Made by a program: the position numbers and the translations under genes. A stretch of 64,000 bases of DNA from Salinimicrobium sediminis (GTDB lineage: Bacteria > Bacteroidota > Bacteroidia > Flavobacteriales > Flavobacteriaceae): positions 806,001 through 870,000 of the forward strand of contig NZ_OCMF01000001.1 in the NCBI RefSeq assembly GCF_900215295.1, in the 5' to 3' direction. Under the pieces are notes generated by a model. That model was not told where the DNA came from, did no database searches, and saw nothing but the letters and a program-made list of their open reading frames with translations. Of the stretch, positions 27,071 through 37,721 are shown one piece after another (the first letter of the stretch is position 1; every line of letters begins with the position of its first letter).

Positions 27071-28267
27071 TTATTTAATGACGTTCAATTCTTTTCCTAC
27101 CTTAATAAAGGCAGCAATCGCCCGGTCCAGATGTTCCCTGGTGTGAGCGGCAGAAAGTTGCACTCTAATCCTGGCTTTTCCTTTTGGAACAACAGGATAA
27201 AAGAACCCAATGACATAGATGCCTTCTTCCAGTAACCTGTCTGCCATTTCCTGGGAAAGTTTGGCATCATAAAGCATTACCGGAACAATGGCTGCCTCGC
27301 CATCTATAATTTCAAAGCCCGCTTCTTTAATACCTTTTTTAAAGTATTTGGTGTTCTCCTTTACTTTATTTCTAAGAGTATCATCTTTAGCAAGCATGTC
27401 AAAAACCTTAATGGAAGCACCAACTATGGCAGGAGCAAGAGAATTCGAGAAGAGATATGGTCTTGATCTCTGGCGAAGGAGTTCTATAATTTCTTTTTTG
27501 GCAACAGTGTAACCACCCATTGCCCCTCCCAGTGCTTTTCCAAGAGTTCCTGTAATAATATCAATTCGGCCGAGAACACCTTTTTCTTCAAGGGTTCCAA
27601 TCCCGTTTTGCCCAATAAATCCTGTGGCATGACATTCGTCGACCATTACCATAGCGTCATACTTATCGGCCAGATCACAGATTTCATCTAAGGGTGCGAC
27701 CAAACCGTCCATAGAAAATACACCATCGGTAACTATGATCTTAAAACGAGCCCCTTTCTCATTTGCAGCTTGAAGTTGCTCCTCCAGGTCTTCCATATTT
27801 CCGTTCTCATAGCGGTACCGGGCAGACTTACAAAGTCTCACCCCGTCTATGATCGATGCATGGTTGAGCGAATCTGAAATGATCGCATCTTCCGCAGAAA
27901 GCAAGGGTTCAAAAACTCCACCATTTGCATCAAAAGCAGCTGCATAAAGAATGGTATCTTCCATTCCGTAGAAGTCGGCGATCTTACGTTCCAACTCTTT
28001 ATGAATATCCTGTGTTCCGCATATAAAACGCACGCTTGACATTCCGAAGCCGTGTGAATCAAGAGTATCTTTTGCCGCCTGTATTACTTCGGGATGTGAA
28101 GAAAGCCCCAGGTAATTGTTTGCGCAAAAGTTCAACACTTTTTTACCGCCTTCCAGGGTGATCTCTGCTCCCTGGGGCGAGGTGATGATACGTTCTTTCT
28201 TATATAAACCTTCTTCTTTTATTTGTTCTATTTCGTTCTTTAAATATTCTTTAATTGATCCGTACAT
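27071..28267 (-). CDS. kbl: Glycine C-acetyltransferase (2-amino-3-ketobutyrate CoA ligase)
   Basis: This 398-residue PLP enzyme of the alpha-oxoamine synthase family carries [16 protein letters not shown] and [12 protein letters not shown]-binding Lys244 lies in [10 protein letters not shown], the same position as in E. coli KBL. It cleaves 2-amino-3-oxobutyrate to glycine and acetyl-CoA in threonine breakdown. The start residues [12 protein letters not shown] match KBL rather than the related BioF. The usual partner threonine dehydrogenase is not in the window. Confidence 0.92.
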   Translation of the reverse strand: MYGSIKEYLKNEIEQIKEEGLYKKERIITSPQGAEITLEGGKKVLNFCANNYLGLSSHPEVIQAAKDTLDSHGFGMSSVRFICGTQDIHKELERKIADFYGMEDTILYAAAFDANGGVFEPLLSAEDAIISDSLNHASIIDGVRLCKSARYRYENGNMEDLEEQLQAANEKGARFKIIVTDGVFSMDGLVAPLDEICDLADKYDAMVMVDECHATGFIGQNGIGTLEEKGVLGRIDIITGTLGKALGGAMGGYTVAKKEIIELLRQRSRPYLFSNSLAPAIVGASIKVFDMLAKDDTLRNKVKENTKYFKKGIKEAGFEIIDGEAAIVPVMLYDAKLSQEMADRLLEEGIYVIGFFYPVVPKGKARIRVQLSAAHTREHLDRAIAAFIKVGKELNVIK

Positions 28268-28297
28268 AATGATGGTTTTTTACAAAATTACATTTCT

Positions 28298-31200
28298 TTA
28301 CACAATTCTTACCGTGATGTTTTCATTTATATAGACCAGCAATTTCCTTTCAATGCTAAAGTTCATTCCCCCGAGCACATCTGCATAAGCCTGGATCTGC
28401 TCCCGGTGTTTAGGGTTTTCGGCTCCGGTTTTGTAATCTATTATGCTTACGGTGTTTCCTGAAAAGTTTAGCCGGTCGGGGCGAAGGAGGAGTCCCTCTT
28501 CGGAAATCATATCGCGTTCATTTAGATTTTTGGCCCCTTCAGAATAATAGATTTTTAATTCCGGATGATCGATGACCTCAAAAATGCTTTTTTGAAGGTT
28601 ATCTTTTTCTTCGGAAGCAAATAGCCCCTCGTTTATGGCATTTTCCAATACCGGGTTCACATCATCTCTTGTATTGATCTGTGCAAAAAGATCGTGAATG
28701 AGCTGCCCTTTTTCAATAGCCTCTTTTTGCCTGGAGTTCCACATCAATCCCGAGCGGGTAATGATAGATACATTTTTTTGAGTTGCCGAAGAATAGAATT
28801 TTTCCTGCTGAAGGGAATTTGTGGAAGATGATTCCTCTTCAGGTATTTCATCAGGATTCCCGAAATGATATTCATAGCCGCCATTCCACCTTCCTATGCT
28901 TCTTAGGTATGAAATCAATAAACCGGAAAACCTGTTGGTGTTTTCGTTCCCCTTTTTGTCCAGGTCCATTTTTGAGATCACAAAAAGCTGTTGTTCGGGC
29001 CGGGTCATGGCCACATATAAGACATTGAGCGCATCAAGCTGGCTGTTACAGGTAAGTTCATGATAGAGTTGGGGGGCTTCTCCTTCCCAGTCTTTCATTT
29101 TTTCGGCAGCTCTCAAATATGCCACCTCAACATTCGCACTAAGTGCTTCGGGTAAATTGATCCAAAAGTTTTCTCTTGAGGTATCACTTACCTGTCCATT
29201 TACAAAAGGATAAATGACAACGGGAAATTCCAGGCCTTTTGCTTTATGGATAGTCATGATCTGTACCGCGTTTTCCCCTTGCGGCACTACGATACTGAGT
29301 TCCTCTTTTTTTCGATCCCACTGCTCCAGAAACCCATAGATCCCTGCACCTTCAGAATTGGAATTCTCATAAACAAAATCCAGATAAAACTGAAGATAAG
29401 CATCTGATGTTGCCTCCATTCTAAAACTTCTGATGATGTATTCCACTGCCTCGTAAATGGAGACTGACGTTGCTGTTTCCAGCGAGAATTCAAATCCAAA
29501 AGCCCTTAGTTCCTCAAAAAATTGCTGCCCCTCCGGTTGTAGGTGATCATGAAGGAACCGGAATTCATTTTCAACATCCAGTTCATGGTTGAGGAGGTAA
29601 TCAAGAATCTCAAACTTTAGCCCTTTATCTGCCGCATCAATACAATATTGTAAAACAGCATTAATAAACGTCACTTTTGGCGACCGACTCACCAGCAGGC
29701 TTTCCGCAGAGATCACCGGAATTCCGTTTTCGCTAAGGAAATTGGCTACGGCCATACTTTCTTTCCTGGTTCGGGTAAGGATACAAATATTGAATAGGGA
29801 ACAGCCTTTTGCCTTTTGTGCTTCAATGATCTCCAGCACCCTAACCGGGTAGGCTTCCATTTCTTCGGAAGCATTTTCGGCTTCGATAAAAGAAATATTC
29901 ACATAGCCCTCCTTTTTACTCACAGCACCTTGCCCGCTGTTAAGGAACAAGTTGCGATGTGTTTCATTCAAAAAACAATCGGCCGCAAACCTGAAAAAAT
30001 CATTATTAAAATCCACAATGGTTTTGGCACTTCGAAAGTTATTTGGGAGCACCACCAGTTGAGGTTCTTCAATGCTAAAAGGATGCTTTTTTTGGCATAG
30101 CTGCATGAATTGCTCTGCTTTTCCCCCACGCCACCTGTAGATGGATTGTTTTGCATCTCCTACCAGGGTGAGGCTTCCATGTTCCCCCTGCGGATGTTCG
30201 ATAGAGAGCGTATTGTCCACCAACGGAATCAGGTTTTCCCATTGCAGCTGTGAGGTATCCTGGAATTCGTCAATGAAATAATGCCTGTACCGATCCCCAA
30301 GTCTTTCATAAATGAAAGGAGCCGGCTGATCCTTTACTGCTTTGCCAATCGTAGCATTAAATTCGGATATGAGGACCATCGAATTCTCCTTTTTGATCTC
30401 CTCGATCTGATCCTGAATGGCGCTCAACAGCGATAAAGGCACCAGGTTCTTCTCTATAGCCTCTAAGAACTGTAAGGTGGTGATCCTGCGTTTAGCCTCA
30501 GAATAATAATCGACAATTTGCTGCTGTAACCTGTCTAAAACAGCTTTTTTATCGGCTGCTATTTTTGAGGGGTATAAAGCTTTTTCGGCAAGGTTGAGCT
30601 GCCAGCCTGCAGAAAACCCTACGTTAAAATCCCCTTTTTGAAGCTTCAGGAAAAACTTGGGGCAATAACCACCGCTAAAGCAATCGGTGTCAACTCCGTT
30701 TTCTTTCAGCAGCTCAAAAAAATTATCGGCATGTTCTTTAATGCTCTCTTCCAAGTCCTTTTGTTGTTTCTGCACTTCTTTCCGAAGCACCTGGAAATCC
30801 TTAAGACTTTTGTTTTTTAGCAGATCTAAAAAGGCCCGGTTGGTTTCCTGGGTTAGCAACCTGGCGATAGCAAAAAGATCGCGGGCGATATCCCAGCTTT
30901 TATCCTCATCGGTCTTTGAAAGTACAAAATTGACCAGGACGCCGGTAATCGCTTTGTCTTTTCCTGCTTTGCTAATAAGGCGATCCACTGCTTCATTAAG
31001 CACATCATCTGTACGTAATTCCACTTCAAAATTGAGAGGCAATCCAAGATCTTTAGCAAAGGTGCGCAGTACCCGGTGTGTAAAGCCATCGATAGTAGAG
31101 ACTTCAAAAGCAGCATAATTATGGATTATATGCTTGAGGATATCACGGCTTCTCTTCTGAATTTCTCCTGTTGAAATTCCTGAAGATTCTGAGATGTCCG

Positions 31201-31438
31201 TTAGAAAATTTTGATCCCCGGCAGAAGGTTTTGTTTCGGCCAGCGCATGAAGCCCCTGAATGATGCGGGATTTCATTTCGGCTACAGCCTTATTGGTGAA
31301 AGTAATTGCGAGGATATTTTTATAGCTGTCAGTTCTCGGGGAGGAAAGTAACAGAATTAGATAATCTTTAACAAGAGTATAGGTTTTTCCGGAGCCTGCA
31401 GACGCATCGTAGATTTTAAAGGTATTGGGGTGCCTCAA
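28298..31438 (-). CDS. addA: UvrD/AddA-like helicase-nuclease
   Basis: This 1046-residue protein has a superfamily 1 helicase core: Walker A ASAGSGKT (12-19), YFIDEFQDTSQLQW as the Walker B region, LVGDAKQSIYRWRGG and QIMTIHKAKGLEFPVV. A C-terminal PD-(D/E)XK nuclease contains LRPDRLNF and SIIDYKTG. With the AddB-like protein at 22.5-25.3 kb it would form the double-strand-break resection enzyme. The start appears to be a TTG at 31438, because an in-frame stop lies ten codons upstream and the P-loop begins at residue 12. Confidence 0.88.
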   Translation of the reverse strand: MRHPNTFKIYDASAGSGKTYTLVKDYLILLLSSPRTDSYKNILAITFTNKAVAEMKSRIIQGLHALAETKPSAGDQNFLTDISESSGISTGEIQKRSRDILKHIIHNYAAFEVSTIDGFTHRVLRTFAKDLGLPLNFEVELRTDDVLNEAVDRLISKAGKDKAITGVLVNFVLSKTDEDKSWDIARDLFAIARLLTQETNRAFLDLLKNKSLKDFQVLRKEVQKQQKDLEESIKEHADNFFELLKENGVDTDCFSGGYCPKFFLKLQKGDFNVGFSAGWQLNLAEKALYPSKIAADKKAVLDRLQQQIVDYYSEAKRRITTLQFLEAIEKNLVPLSLLSAIQDQIEEIKKENSMVLISEFNATIGKAVKDQPAPFIYERLGDRYRHYFIDEFQDTSQLQWENLIPLVDNTLSIEHPQGEHGSLTLVGDAKQSIYRWRGGKAEQFMQLCQKKHPFSIEEPQLVVLPNNFRSAKTIVDFNNDFFRFAADCFLNETHRNLFLNSGQGAVSKKEGYVNISFIEAENASEEMEAYPVRVLEIIEAQKAKGCSLFNICILTRTRKESMAVANFLSENGIPVISAESLLVSRSPKVTFINAVLQYCIDAADKGLKFEILDYLLNHELDVENEFRFLHDHLQPEGQQFFEELRAFGFEFSLETATSVSIYEAVEYIIRSFRMEATSDAYLQFYLDFVYENSNSEGAGIYGFLEQWDRKKEELSIVVPQGENAVQIMTIHKAKGLEFPVVIYPFVNGQVSDTSRENFWINLPEALSANVEVAYLRAAEKMKDWEGEAPQLYHELTCNSQLDALNVLYVAMTRPEQQLFVISKMDLDKKGNENTNRFSGLLISYLRSIGRWNGGYEYHFGNPDEIPEEESSSTNSLQQEKFYSSATQKNVSIITRSGLMWNSRQKEAIEKGQLIHDLFAQINTRDDVNPVLENAINEGLFASEEKDNLQKSIFEVIDHPELKIYYSEGAKNLNERDMISEEGLLLRPDRLNFSGNTVSIIDYKTGAENPKHREQIQAYADVLGGMNFSIERKLLVYINENITVRIV

Positions 31439-31603
31439 AGTATTTTTTTACTAATGTAGCAAATGCATTTTAAAGTCCCGGCTCATCTGAATTTTTGATC
31501 AAAATTTTGAGCAATTATCATCGAGTTTAATAATACCTGTATTATATTTCAAAATTTCTTCCAAATCTACTGTAGGTTTAAGAATTTTATAACATTTTAT
31601 AAT

Positions 31604-31633
31604 TTTGATTAGAAGGCTTTATCCTTAAATTTG
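31604..31633 (+). promoter_or_regulatory. Promoter of superoxide dismutase gene
   Basis: A -33 box TTTG (31604-31607), an 18-base spacer and a perfect -7 box TAAATTTG (31626-31633) stand about 35 bases before the sod ATG. Confidence 0.75.
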
Positions 31634-31668
31634 AGGTTGACACATTTATTAACGTAAACTATAAAAAT

Positions 31669-32277
31669 ATGGCTTTCGAGTTACCACCATTAAAATATGC
31701 ATCAGATGCACTTGAACCTCACATTGACGCAAGAACAATGGAGATTCACCACGATAAACACCACGCAGGTTATACCAGCAAATTAAACGATGCCATTGAA
31801 GGCACCGATATGGAAGGGAAGAATATTGAAAACATCCTGACCAACCTTGATATGGAGAATAAGGCCGTTCGTAATAACGGCGGCGGATATTTCAATCACA
31901 ACCTTTACTGGGAGATCATGGGTCCTAACGGTGGCGGAAAACCTGAAGGAGAACTGGCTACTGCAATAGACAAACATTTTGGTTCTTTTGAAGCATTTAA
32001 AGATGAGTTTTCTAAAGCGGGAGCTACTCAATTTGGATCAGGATGGGCATGGCTTTGTGTGCAGGAAGGCGGAAAACTGGAAGTATGTTCTTCTCCTAAC
32101 CAGGATAATCCATTAATGCCCGGCGTAGGATGTGGCGGATATCCAATTCTGGGGATGGATGTATGGGAGCATGCATATTATTTAAAATACCAAAATCAAC
32201 GTCCTGCCTATATCGAAGCTTTCTTCAATGTGATCAACTGGGAAGAAGTTGCAAAAAGATACGCTCAACACAAATAA
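31669..32277 (+). CDS. Superoxide dismutase (Fe/Mn family)
   Basis: This 202-residue protein has the four metal ligands H27, H77, D164 and H168 (the last two in MDVWEHAYY). It also has the family blocks FNHNLYW and GSGWAWL. It converts superoxide to hydrogen peroxide and oxygen in the cytoplasm; no signal peptide is present. Iron or manganese preference cannot be decided by eye. It has its own promoter and terminator and so forms a single-gene unit. Confidence 0.95.
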   Translation: MAFELPPLKYASDALEPHIDARTMEIHHDKHHAGYTSKLNDAIEGTDMEGKNIENILTNLDMENKAVRNNGGGYFNHNLYWEIMGPNGGGKPEGELATAIDKHFGSFEAFKDEFSKAGATQFGSGWAWLCVQEGGKLEVCSSPNQDNPLMPGVGCGGYPILGMDVWEHAYYLKYQNQRPAYIEAFFNVINWEEVAKRYAQHK

Positions 32278-32308
32278 TAACCAACGCATAGGTTTTTGAT
32301 TTGTTTAG

Positions 32309-32338
32309 CTGCCGGGAATTTTTCCGGCAGTTTTTTTT
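32309..32338 (+). terminator. Terminator of superoxide dismutase gene
   Basis: The stem CTGCCGG / CCGGCAG is followed by eight T residues, about 30 bases after the stop codon. Confidence 0.88.
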
Positions 32339-32356
32339 GCTGAAAATGTAGCGCAT

Positions 32357-32431
32357 AAAAAAAGGTGGAAAGCTCCACCTTTTTTTGCCCCAAATCTACC
32401 ATGAACTTAACCTACTTATGTTATGGCTCTG
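32357..32431 (-). ncRNA. Candidate small RNA, copy 2 (inverted relative to copy 1)
   Basis: On the minus strand this reads CAGAGCCATAACATAAG at its 5' end (32431), runs through the same sequence as 2095-2167 and ends in the hairpin GGTGGAGCTTTCCACC followed by seven T residues. The only differences are one extra A before the hairpin and one extra T after it. A box close to the -7 consensus, TACATTAG, lies immediately upstream, where copy 1 has TACTTTTA, and ATCTAAAAAAC lies about 43 bases upstream. It sits tail-to-tail with sod. Outside the element the two loci share little sequence. Confidence 0.6.
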
Positions 32432-32537
32432 CTAATGTATGTAAACATCTGACTATCAGAAAGTTTTTTAGATGAAGTGCCGGGAAAATTGTTGAATGGT
32501 TTCCTTAAGAATCTTTGTGTAAGAAATGGCCAACAGA

Positions 32538-34241
32538 TCAAAAAGAATCAACCTCTACATCCTTTAGTTTAAGCTGCAAACTAACATTTCCCTGAAACTC
32601 ATTCTCTTCTATACAGTAAACCGCTTTTACTTTTTTGCCATCTGCCAGTAGATCGCATTTTTTTCCGAGATCGAAACCTATAGCATCTATACTCCTGCCA
32701 TTAAGTTTTTGAAACAGGCGAGCTTTGAGGTGCTTATCTTCACCCCCCACACAACGGGCGTAGCCGGTATCCTTTAAATGACGACTCATAAAAACAGGAG
32801 ACATATTACCTGGACCAAAGGGTGCAAATTGTTTGATGATGCGATGAAACTTTTCTGTGATCTCCCCGAGGTCGATTTCGGCATCGATCTGGATTTCGGG
32901 AATCAACAGTTTGCGGTCTATGCTTGCAGAAACCACTTCTTCGAATTTTCTTTTAAAATTCTCATACTGTTCAGTCTGCAAAGTTAGTCCCGCGGCATAC
33001 TTATGACCCCCGAATTGTTCAATGTATTCGCTGCAGCCCTCCAGGGCATCATAGACATCAAATCCATGCACAGACCGGGCAGAAGCCGCAAGTTTTTCTC
33101 CACTGCGGGTAAAGACGAGGGTAGGACGATAATAGGTCTCGGTTAAGCGGGAAGCTACAATCCCAATTACCCCTTTATGCCAGCTATCTCTATACACTAC
33201 CGTGGTCAATCTTTCCTGCTCCTTGAGCTCCACGATCTGCGCGAGAGCTTCCTCGGTTATGGTTTTATCCTTGTCCCGGCGATCTTTATTGTACTCTTCA
33301 ATTTCGGCAGCAAATATCATTGCTTGCTGAGGGTCTTCTTCAATTAAAAGATTAACCGCGTGTAACCCGTGTTTCATTCTTCCGGCAGCATTAATACGCG
33401 GTGCAATGATAAAAACAACATCGGTAAGAGTAAGATGATCTTTCTTCACCTGCTTTAGAATAGCACTAAAGCCCGCACGTGGCGCAGCATTGATCATTTG
33501 CAGGCCGTGATAAGCCAGGATTCTATTCTCCCCGGTCACGGGAACAATATCTGCCCCAATGGCAGTAGCCACCAGGTCAAGGTAGGGAATAAGCAACTCG
33601 AATGATTCCCCTCGTTTTTCATTAAGGGCCTGAAGAAGTTTAAAACCCACCCCGCAACCGCACAACTCTTTATAAGGATAGTCACAATCCAATCTTTTAG
33701 GATCCAGTACGGCAACGGCGTCCGGAATTCCTGCCCCGGGACGATGATGGTCACAAATAATAAATTCCACTCCTTTTTGGGTGGCATAAGCCACCTTTTC
33801 AATGGCTTTTATACCACAATCCAATGCAATGATTAAACTGATCTCATTATCGGCAGCGAAATCTATTCCTTTATAAGAAACACCGTAACCTTCATCATAC
33901 CTGTCGGGAATGTAGGTGGCAACGTTTGGATAAATTTTCTTAAGATAAGAAGACACCAGGGCTACACTGGTAGTGCCGTCAACATCATAGTCTCCATAGA
34001 CCATGATGTTTTCCCCATTTTGAAAAGCCAGTTCGATTCGTGCCACGGCCTTATCCATGTCTTTCATCAGGAAAGGATCGTGAAGATCGGACAGGCTGGG
34101 CCTGAAGAATTTTTTAGCCTCCTCAAAGCTGCTTATTCCTCTTTGAGCAAGGAGAGATGCAATGGACCTATCCACTCCGAGTACTTCACAGAGATGTTCA
34201 ACGGTTTGAGGATCGGGCTTAGGTTTCAGGGTCCAGCGCAT
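32538..34241 (-). CDS. recJ: Single-stranded-DNA-specific exonuclease RecJ
   Basis: This 567-residue DHH-family nuclease has DYDVDGT at 84-90 and DHH at 164-166, followed by the DHHA1 domain (GGHKYAAGL near 400) and a C-terminal OB-fold. RecJ degrades single-stranded DNA 5' to 3' in recombination and mismatch repair. The start at 34241 gives the usual MRWTLKP N-terminus of Bacteroidetes RecJ. Confidence 0.94.
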   Translation of the reverse strand: MRWTLKPKPDPQTVEHLCEVLGVDRSIASLLAQRGISSFEEAKKFFRPSLSDLHDPFLMKDMDKAVARIELAFQNGENIMVYGDYDVDGTTSVALVSSYLKKIYPNVATYIPDRYDEGYGVSYKGIDFAADNEISLIIALDCGIKAIEKVAYATQKGVEFIICDHHRPGAGIPDAVAVLDPKRLDCDYPYKELCGCGVGFKLLQALNEKRGESFELLIPYLDLVATAIGADIVPVTGENRILAYHGLQMINAAPRAGFSAILKQVKKDHLTLTDVVFIIAPRINAAGRMKHGLHAVNLLIEEDPQQAMIFAAEIEEYNKDRRDKDKTITEEALAQIVELKEQERLTTVVYRDSWHKGVIGIVASRLTETYYRPTLVFTRSGEKLAASARSVHGFDVYDALEGCSEYIEQFGGHKYAAGLTLQTEQYENFKRKFEEVVSASIDRKLLIPEIQIDAEIDLGEITEKFHRIIKQFAPFGPGNMSPVFMSRHLKDTGYARCVGGEDKHLKARLFQKLNGRSIDAIGFDLGKKCDLLADGKKVKAVYCIEENEFQGNVSLQLKLKDVEVDSF

Positions 34242-34348
34242 GAATAATTTTTTTCAAAAATAGGAAATAATTGCGGCTATCCCTTACCACTTACATGAGC
34301 TGAAATGGTAAGAACTGAAGAAATTTCTTATTTCTGAATGTAGAGGTC

Positions 34349-35023
34349 TTAGTCTTTTTTACCGGCAACAATAAGCACGATCTCCCCTTTAGGAGGTTTT
34401 GCTTCGTAATGAGCCAATACTTCAGCCGCAGTTCCCCTCACGGTTTCTTCATGAAGTTTGGAAATTTCCCGGGAAACCGATACCTGCCGGTCTTCCCCCA
34501 TGAATTCTTTGATCTGGGCGAGTGTCTTTAGCAGTTTATGAGGAGATTCATAAAGGATCATGGTACGCGATTCGAGGGCAAGAAATTCAAGCCGGGTCTG
34601 TCGACCTTTTTTCACCGGAAGAAAGCCTTCGAAGACAAATTTATCATTGGGTAATCCGCTGTTTACCAGTGCGGGAACAAATGCAGTTGCACCGGGCAGA
34701 CAATCCACCTCAACTCCCGCTTCCACACAGGCACGCGTTAGTAAAAACCCCGGATCACTGATAGCAGGAGTGCCGGCATCGCTTATTAAAGCCACTGTTT
34801 TACCATTCTGGATTTGTCTCACCACGTTCTCCACCGTTTTATGCTCGTTGTGCATATGATGGCTCTGCATGGGAGTATTAATCTCAAAATGCTTCAGGAG
34901 TTTTCCACTGTTGCGGGTATCCTCGGCCAGGATAAGATCAGCTTCCTTCAGGACTTTAATCGCCCTCAAAGTAATGTCTTCCAGATTGCCAATAGGAGTA
35001 GGAACTAAAAAGAGTTTTGACAT
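34349..35023 (-). CDS. rsmI: 16S rRNA 2'-O-ribose C1402 methyltransferase
   Basis: This 224-residue tetrapyrrole-methylase-fold protein begins LFLVPTPIGNLEDITLRA and carries ILAEDTRNSGKLL, ISDAGTPAISDPG and ILYESPHKL. Together these are diagnostic of RsmI, which methylates the ribosomal decoding centre using S-adenosylmethionine. It follows the hypothetical gene upstream by eight bases. Confidence 0.94.
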   Translation of the reverse strand: MSKLFLVPTPIGNLEDITLRAIKVLKEADLILAEDTRNSGKLLKHFEINTPMQSHHMHNEHKTVENVVRQIQNGKTVALISDAGTPAISDPGFLLTRACVEAGVEVDCLPGATAFVPALVNSGLPNDKFVFEGFLPVKKGRQTRLEFLALESRTMILYESPHKLLKTLAQIKEFMGEDRQVSVSREISKLHEETVRGTAAEVLAHYEAKPPKGEIVLIVAGKKD

Positions 35024-35031
35024 GGATCCTC

Positions 35032-35841
35032 CTACTCGAATTTCTTTTCAATAATAGACAGAAACCTGCTTTCATAGTCTTCTTTGCCTTCCCAGTTGTT
35101 ATAGTCGGGTTTAACCATATTGGCCACGAAGTTGAAGGCTTCCTCCTTATTCTTGATGGTATTTAGTTGGGAGAGGACCCTGTTGTAATCTGAAGTGCTT
35201 CCGTCAAAAAGATGCTTCACAAAAGCCAGCCTGTCATTAAGACCAATGTTTATTCCCTTTTTTAGCCGGTCATTGAGGGACCTGGGCCTGTCTGTAGCAC
35301 CTTCACCCCGTATTACAGGTTCGAATTGAGGCAGGTGGTCATAATGTACTCCCCCAATATCCTCCATATCATTCTTTTGGTATTTTGAGGACTCTACATG
35401 TGCAAAGAGGTCATCCACCTGCTGAGTTTCGGGTGGAAAATTGGCAACAATATCCTTGATTTTTTCTGTATTGGGTTCGGTGATATCTTCAGAATTATAT
35501 TCCAGTCCGCTCGGACTATGCTCATCATAATCGGTCGCAATGCTTTCCTGATTTACCGGTGCAGGCTCTTTGGCGGCAACTTTTGATTCCTCTTTCTTTA
35601 CTTCAGCTTTAGCCGCAGGAGCTTCTACTTTTTGTGCTGTTTTCACCACTTCCTGTTTTCTTATTTCAGCAGCAGTGTATAGGTGAGATTCGGTGAAATT
35701 ATAGACTGTAAGTTTTTCGTACAACCTTTTGGCCAGCTCTTTTAACTCCCCTGTCGACACCTGTTCCTGGTCCTTTAAAAGGGTAATCTTTTCGGCTAAA
35801 GCTACTAATTCCTCTTTCAATTGCTTTTTCATAACTTTCAT
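35032..35841 (-). CDS. Conserved flavobacterial protein of unknown function, 269 residues
   Basis: The protein has an N-terminal helical part (1 to about 65, probably coiled), an Ala/Lys/Glu-rich low-complexity linker (about 66-110) and an acidic middle. A conserved C-terminal helical domain (about 185-269) begins [20 protein letters not shown]. No catalytic motif, signal peptide or membrane segment is visible. It lies eight bases upstream of rsmI on the same strand. I recognise it only as a type of protein common in this family of bacteria. The start may be the ATG at 35841 or the one three codons later. Confidence 0.75.
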   Translation of the reverse strand: MKVMKKQLKEELVALAEKITLLKDQEQVSTGELKELAKRLYEKLTVYNFTESHLYTAAEIRKQEVVKTAQKVEAPAAKAEVKKEESKVAAKEPAPVNQESIATDYDEHSPSGLEYNSEDITEPNTEKIKDIVANFPPETQQVDDLFAHVESSKYQKNDMEDIGGVHYDHLPQFEPVIRGEGATDRPRSLNDRLKKGINIGLNDRLAFVKHLFDGSTSDYNRVLSQLNTIKNKEEAFNFVANMVKPDYNNWEGKEDYESRFLSIIEKKFE

Positions 35842-35931
35842 GCTTGCAAATTAAATGCGGTTGTATTTTTAATAAATTTGTGTCACCTTTATCAAAAGCG
35901 ACATTCGCTTTTTGGTCTTGAAAAATACAAA

Positions 35932-36600
35932 ATGTTTCTCGAAAATACAGTTAATCATAAGGAGCAATTTGGGTGGATTGAAGTTATATGCGGTTCGATG
36001 TTCTCGGGAAAGACCGAAGAGCTTATACGCCGGCTTAAACGCGCTCAGTTTGCAAAGCAAAAGGTCGAGATCTTCAAACCTGCTATAGATACCCGTTACA
36101 ACGAAGAAATGGTGGTATCCCATGACTCCAATGAAATAAGATCTACCCCTGTACCGGCTGCAGCCAACATTAGATTGCTGGCAGACGATTGTGATGTGGT
36201 GGGCATAGATGAGGCCCAGTTTTTTGATCAGGAGATCGTATCGGTCTGCAATGACCTTGCAAACAGAGGCGTAAGAGTGATAGTGGCAGGATTGGATATG
36301 GATTTCAAAGGCAATCCTTTTGGTCCCATGCCTAATCTTATGGCTACTGCCGAATATGTTACCAAGGTGCATGCTGTTTGTACCCGCACAGGAAATCTCG
36401 CCCAATACAGCTACAGAAAAACTTCCAATGAAGACCTGGTGATGCTTGGCGAGACAGAGGAATACGAACCTCTTAGCCGGGGAGCCTACTACAAAGCCCG
36501 CCTGCGCGAAAAACTAAAAAATTTCGAGGTAAAAGATCCTGAAGAATTAAAAGACACCAAAAGAAGCGAACATGCCGAAAGCCAGGGAGACCGTACTTGA
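35932..36600 (+). CDS. tdk: Thymidine kinase
   Basis: The P-loop GSMFSGKT (21-28) and the DEAQFF block (93-98) identify type II thymidine kinase, which phosphorylates thymidine in salvage. Most members bind structural zinc with four cysteines. Here only Cys150 remains at that site ([14 protein letters not shown]), a variation also known from other Bacteroidetes. I choose the ATG at 35932 (222 residues), because the longer frame from 35821 adds 37 residues without family similarity and overlaps the divergent gene. The 3' end overlaps alr by 29 bases. Confidence 0.92.
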   Translation: MFLENTVNHKEQFGWIEVICGSMFSGKTEELIRRLKRAQFAKQKVEIFKPAIDTRYNEEMVVSHDSNEIRSTPVPAAANIRLLADDCDVVGIDEAQFFDQEIVSVCNDLANRGVRVIVAGLDMDFKGNPFGPMPNLMATAEYVTKVHAVCTRTGNLAQYSYRKTSNEDLVMLGETEEYEPLSRGAYYKARLREKLKNFEVKDPEELKDTKRSEHAESQGDRT

Positions 36601-37681
36601 AATTGATCTTGATGCGTTAGCACACAATTATAATTATTTAAGATCGAAGCTGCATGAGGATGTGATGTTTATGGCCGTGGTCAAAGCTAATGGCTACGGA
36701 AGTGAAGTAGTAGATATCGCCAGGAAGCTTGTGGATCTCGGAGCCGATTATTTCGCGGTAGCCTATGCTTCTGAAGGCATTGCTCTCCGAAAAGCCGGAA
36801 TTGAAACTCCAATTCTTGTACTGCACCCACAGTCGGTGAATTTTGAAGCCATTATAGAGAATTGCCTGGAACCCAGTCTTTACAGCAAATTCGTAGTGGA
36901 GGAATTTATTAAAATTGCTGAAGGGCTGAAGCAGAAAAATTACCCGGTCCACCTGAAGTTCAATACCGGACTCAACAGGTTGGGATTTTCAGAAAAAGAG
37001 ACTGCTTTGGTACGGGACCTCCTTCAAGGCACAGAGGCAGTTAAAGCAAAGTCTTTCTTTTCACACCTGGCGGCAAGTGAAGATTGGAGAGAGCGGGAAT
37101 TTACGTTGATGCAGATCCACACTTTAAGGAAGCTCGCGATTAAACTATATGATGAGCTGGGCTACCGGCCACTGCTGCATATTTGCAATACCTCCGGAAT
37201 TAATAACTATCCTAAAGCCCATTTTGATATGGTGAGATCGGGTATTGGGCTTTATGGCTTCGGAAATGATAAAACTGAAGATCAAAAGCTGAAGCCTATT
37301 GGCACCTTAAAAACAATAATTTCCCAGATCCATCATTTGGAAAAAGGTCAGTCCCTCGGATATAATCGTGCCTTTATTGCTGAGAAGCCTACAAAGACAG
37401 CCACTTTGCCCATTGGCCATGCAGATGGGATCAACAGGCAGTATGGAAATGGTCATGCCGGAGTTATTGTGAACGGAAAGTATGCTCCTATAATTGGAAA
37501 TGTATGCATGGATATGATCATGATAAACATTACAGGCATTGAGTGCGAAGAAGGGGATGAAGTGATCATCTTTGGAGGACCACAACATGCGACAGAGTTT
37601 GCATCAAAAGGAAAGACCATCTCCTATGAATTGATCACCGGCATTGCACCCCGGGTAAAAAGGGAGATCATCAACAATTAA
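36572..37681 (+). CDS. alr: Alanine racemase
   Basis: This 369-residue fold-type III PLP enzyme has Lys38 in VVKANGYG for the cofactor, [10 protein letters not shown] in the barrel, and a C-terminal beta domain with [10 protein letters not shown]. It makes D-alanine for peptidoglycan. The gene starts inside the end of tdk in another frame, so the two are translationally linked. Confidence 0.94.
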   Translation: MPKARETVLEIDLDALAHNYNYLRSKLHEDVMFMAVVKANGYGSEVVDIARKLVDLGADYFAVAYASEGIALRKAGIETPILVLHPQSVNFEAIIENCLEPSLYSKFVVEEFIKIAEGLKQKNYPVHLKFNTGLNRLGFSEKETALVRDLLQGTEAVKAKSFFSHLAASEDWREREFTLMQIHTLRKLAIKLYDELGYRPLLHICNTSGINNYPKAHFDMVRSGIGLYGFGNDKTEDQKLKPIGTLKTIISQIHHLEKGQSLGYNRAFIAEKPTKTATLPIGHADGINRQYGNGHAGVIVNGKYAPIIGNVCMDMIMINITGIECEEGDEVIIFGGPQHATEFASKGKTISYELITGIAPRVKREIINN

Positions 37682-37721
37682 TTATTTATTTTTACTTTCT
37701 AACCAATAAACCTCCACAATT

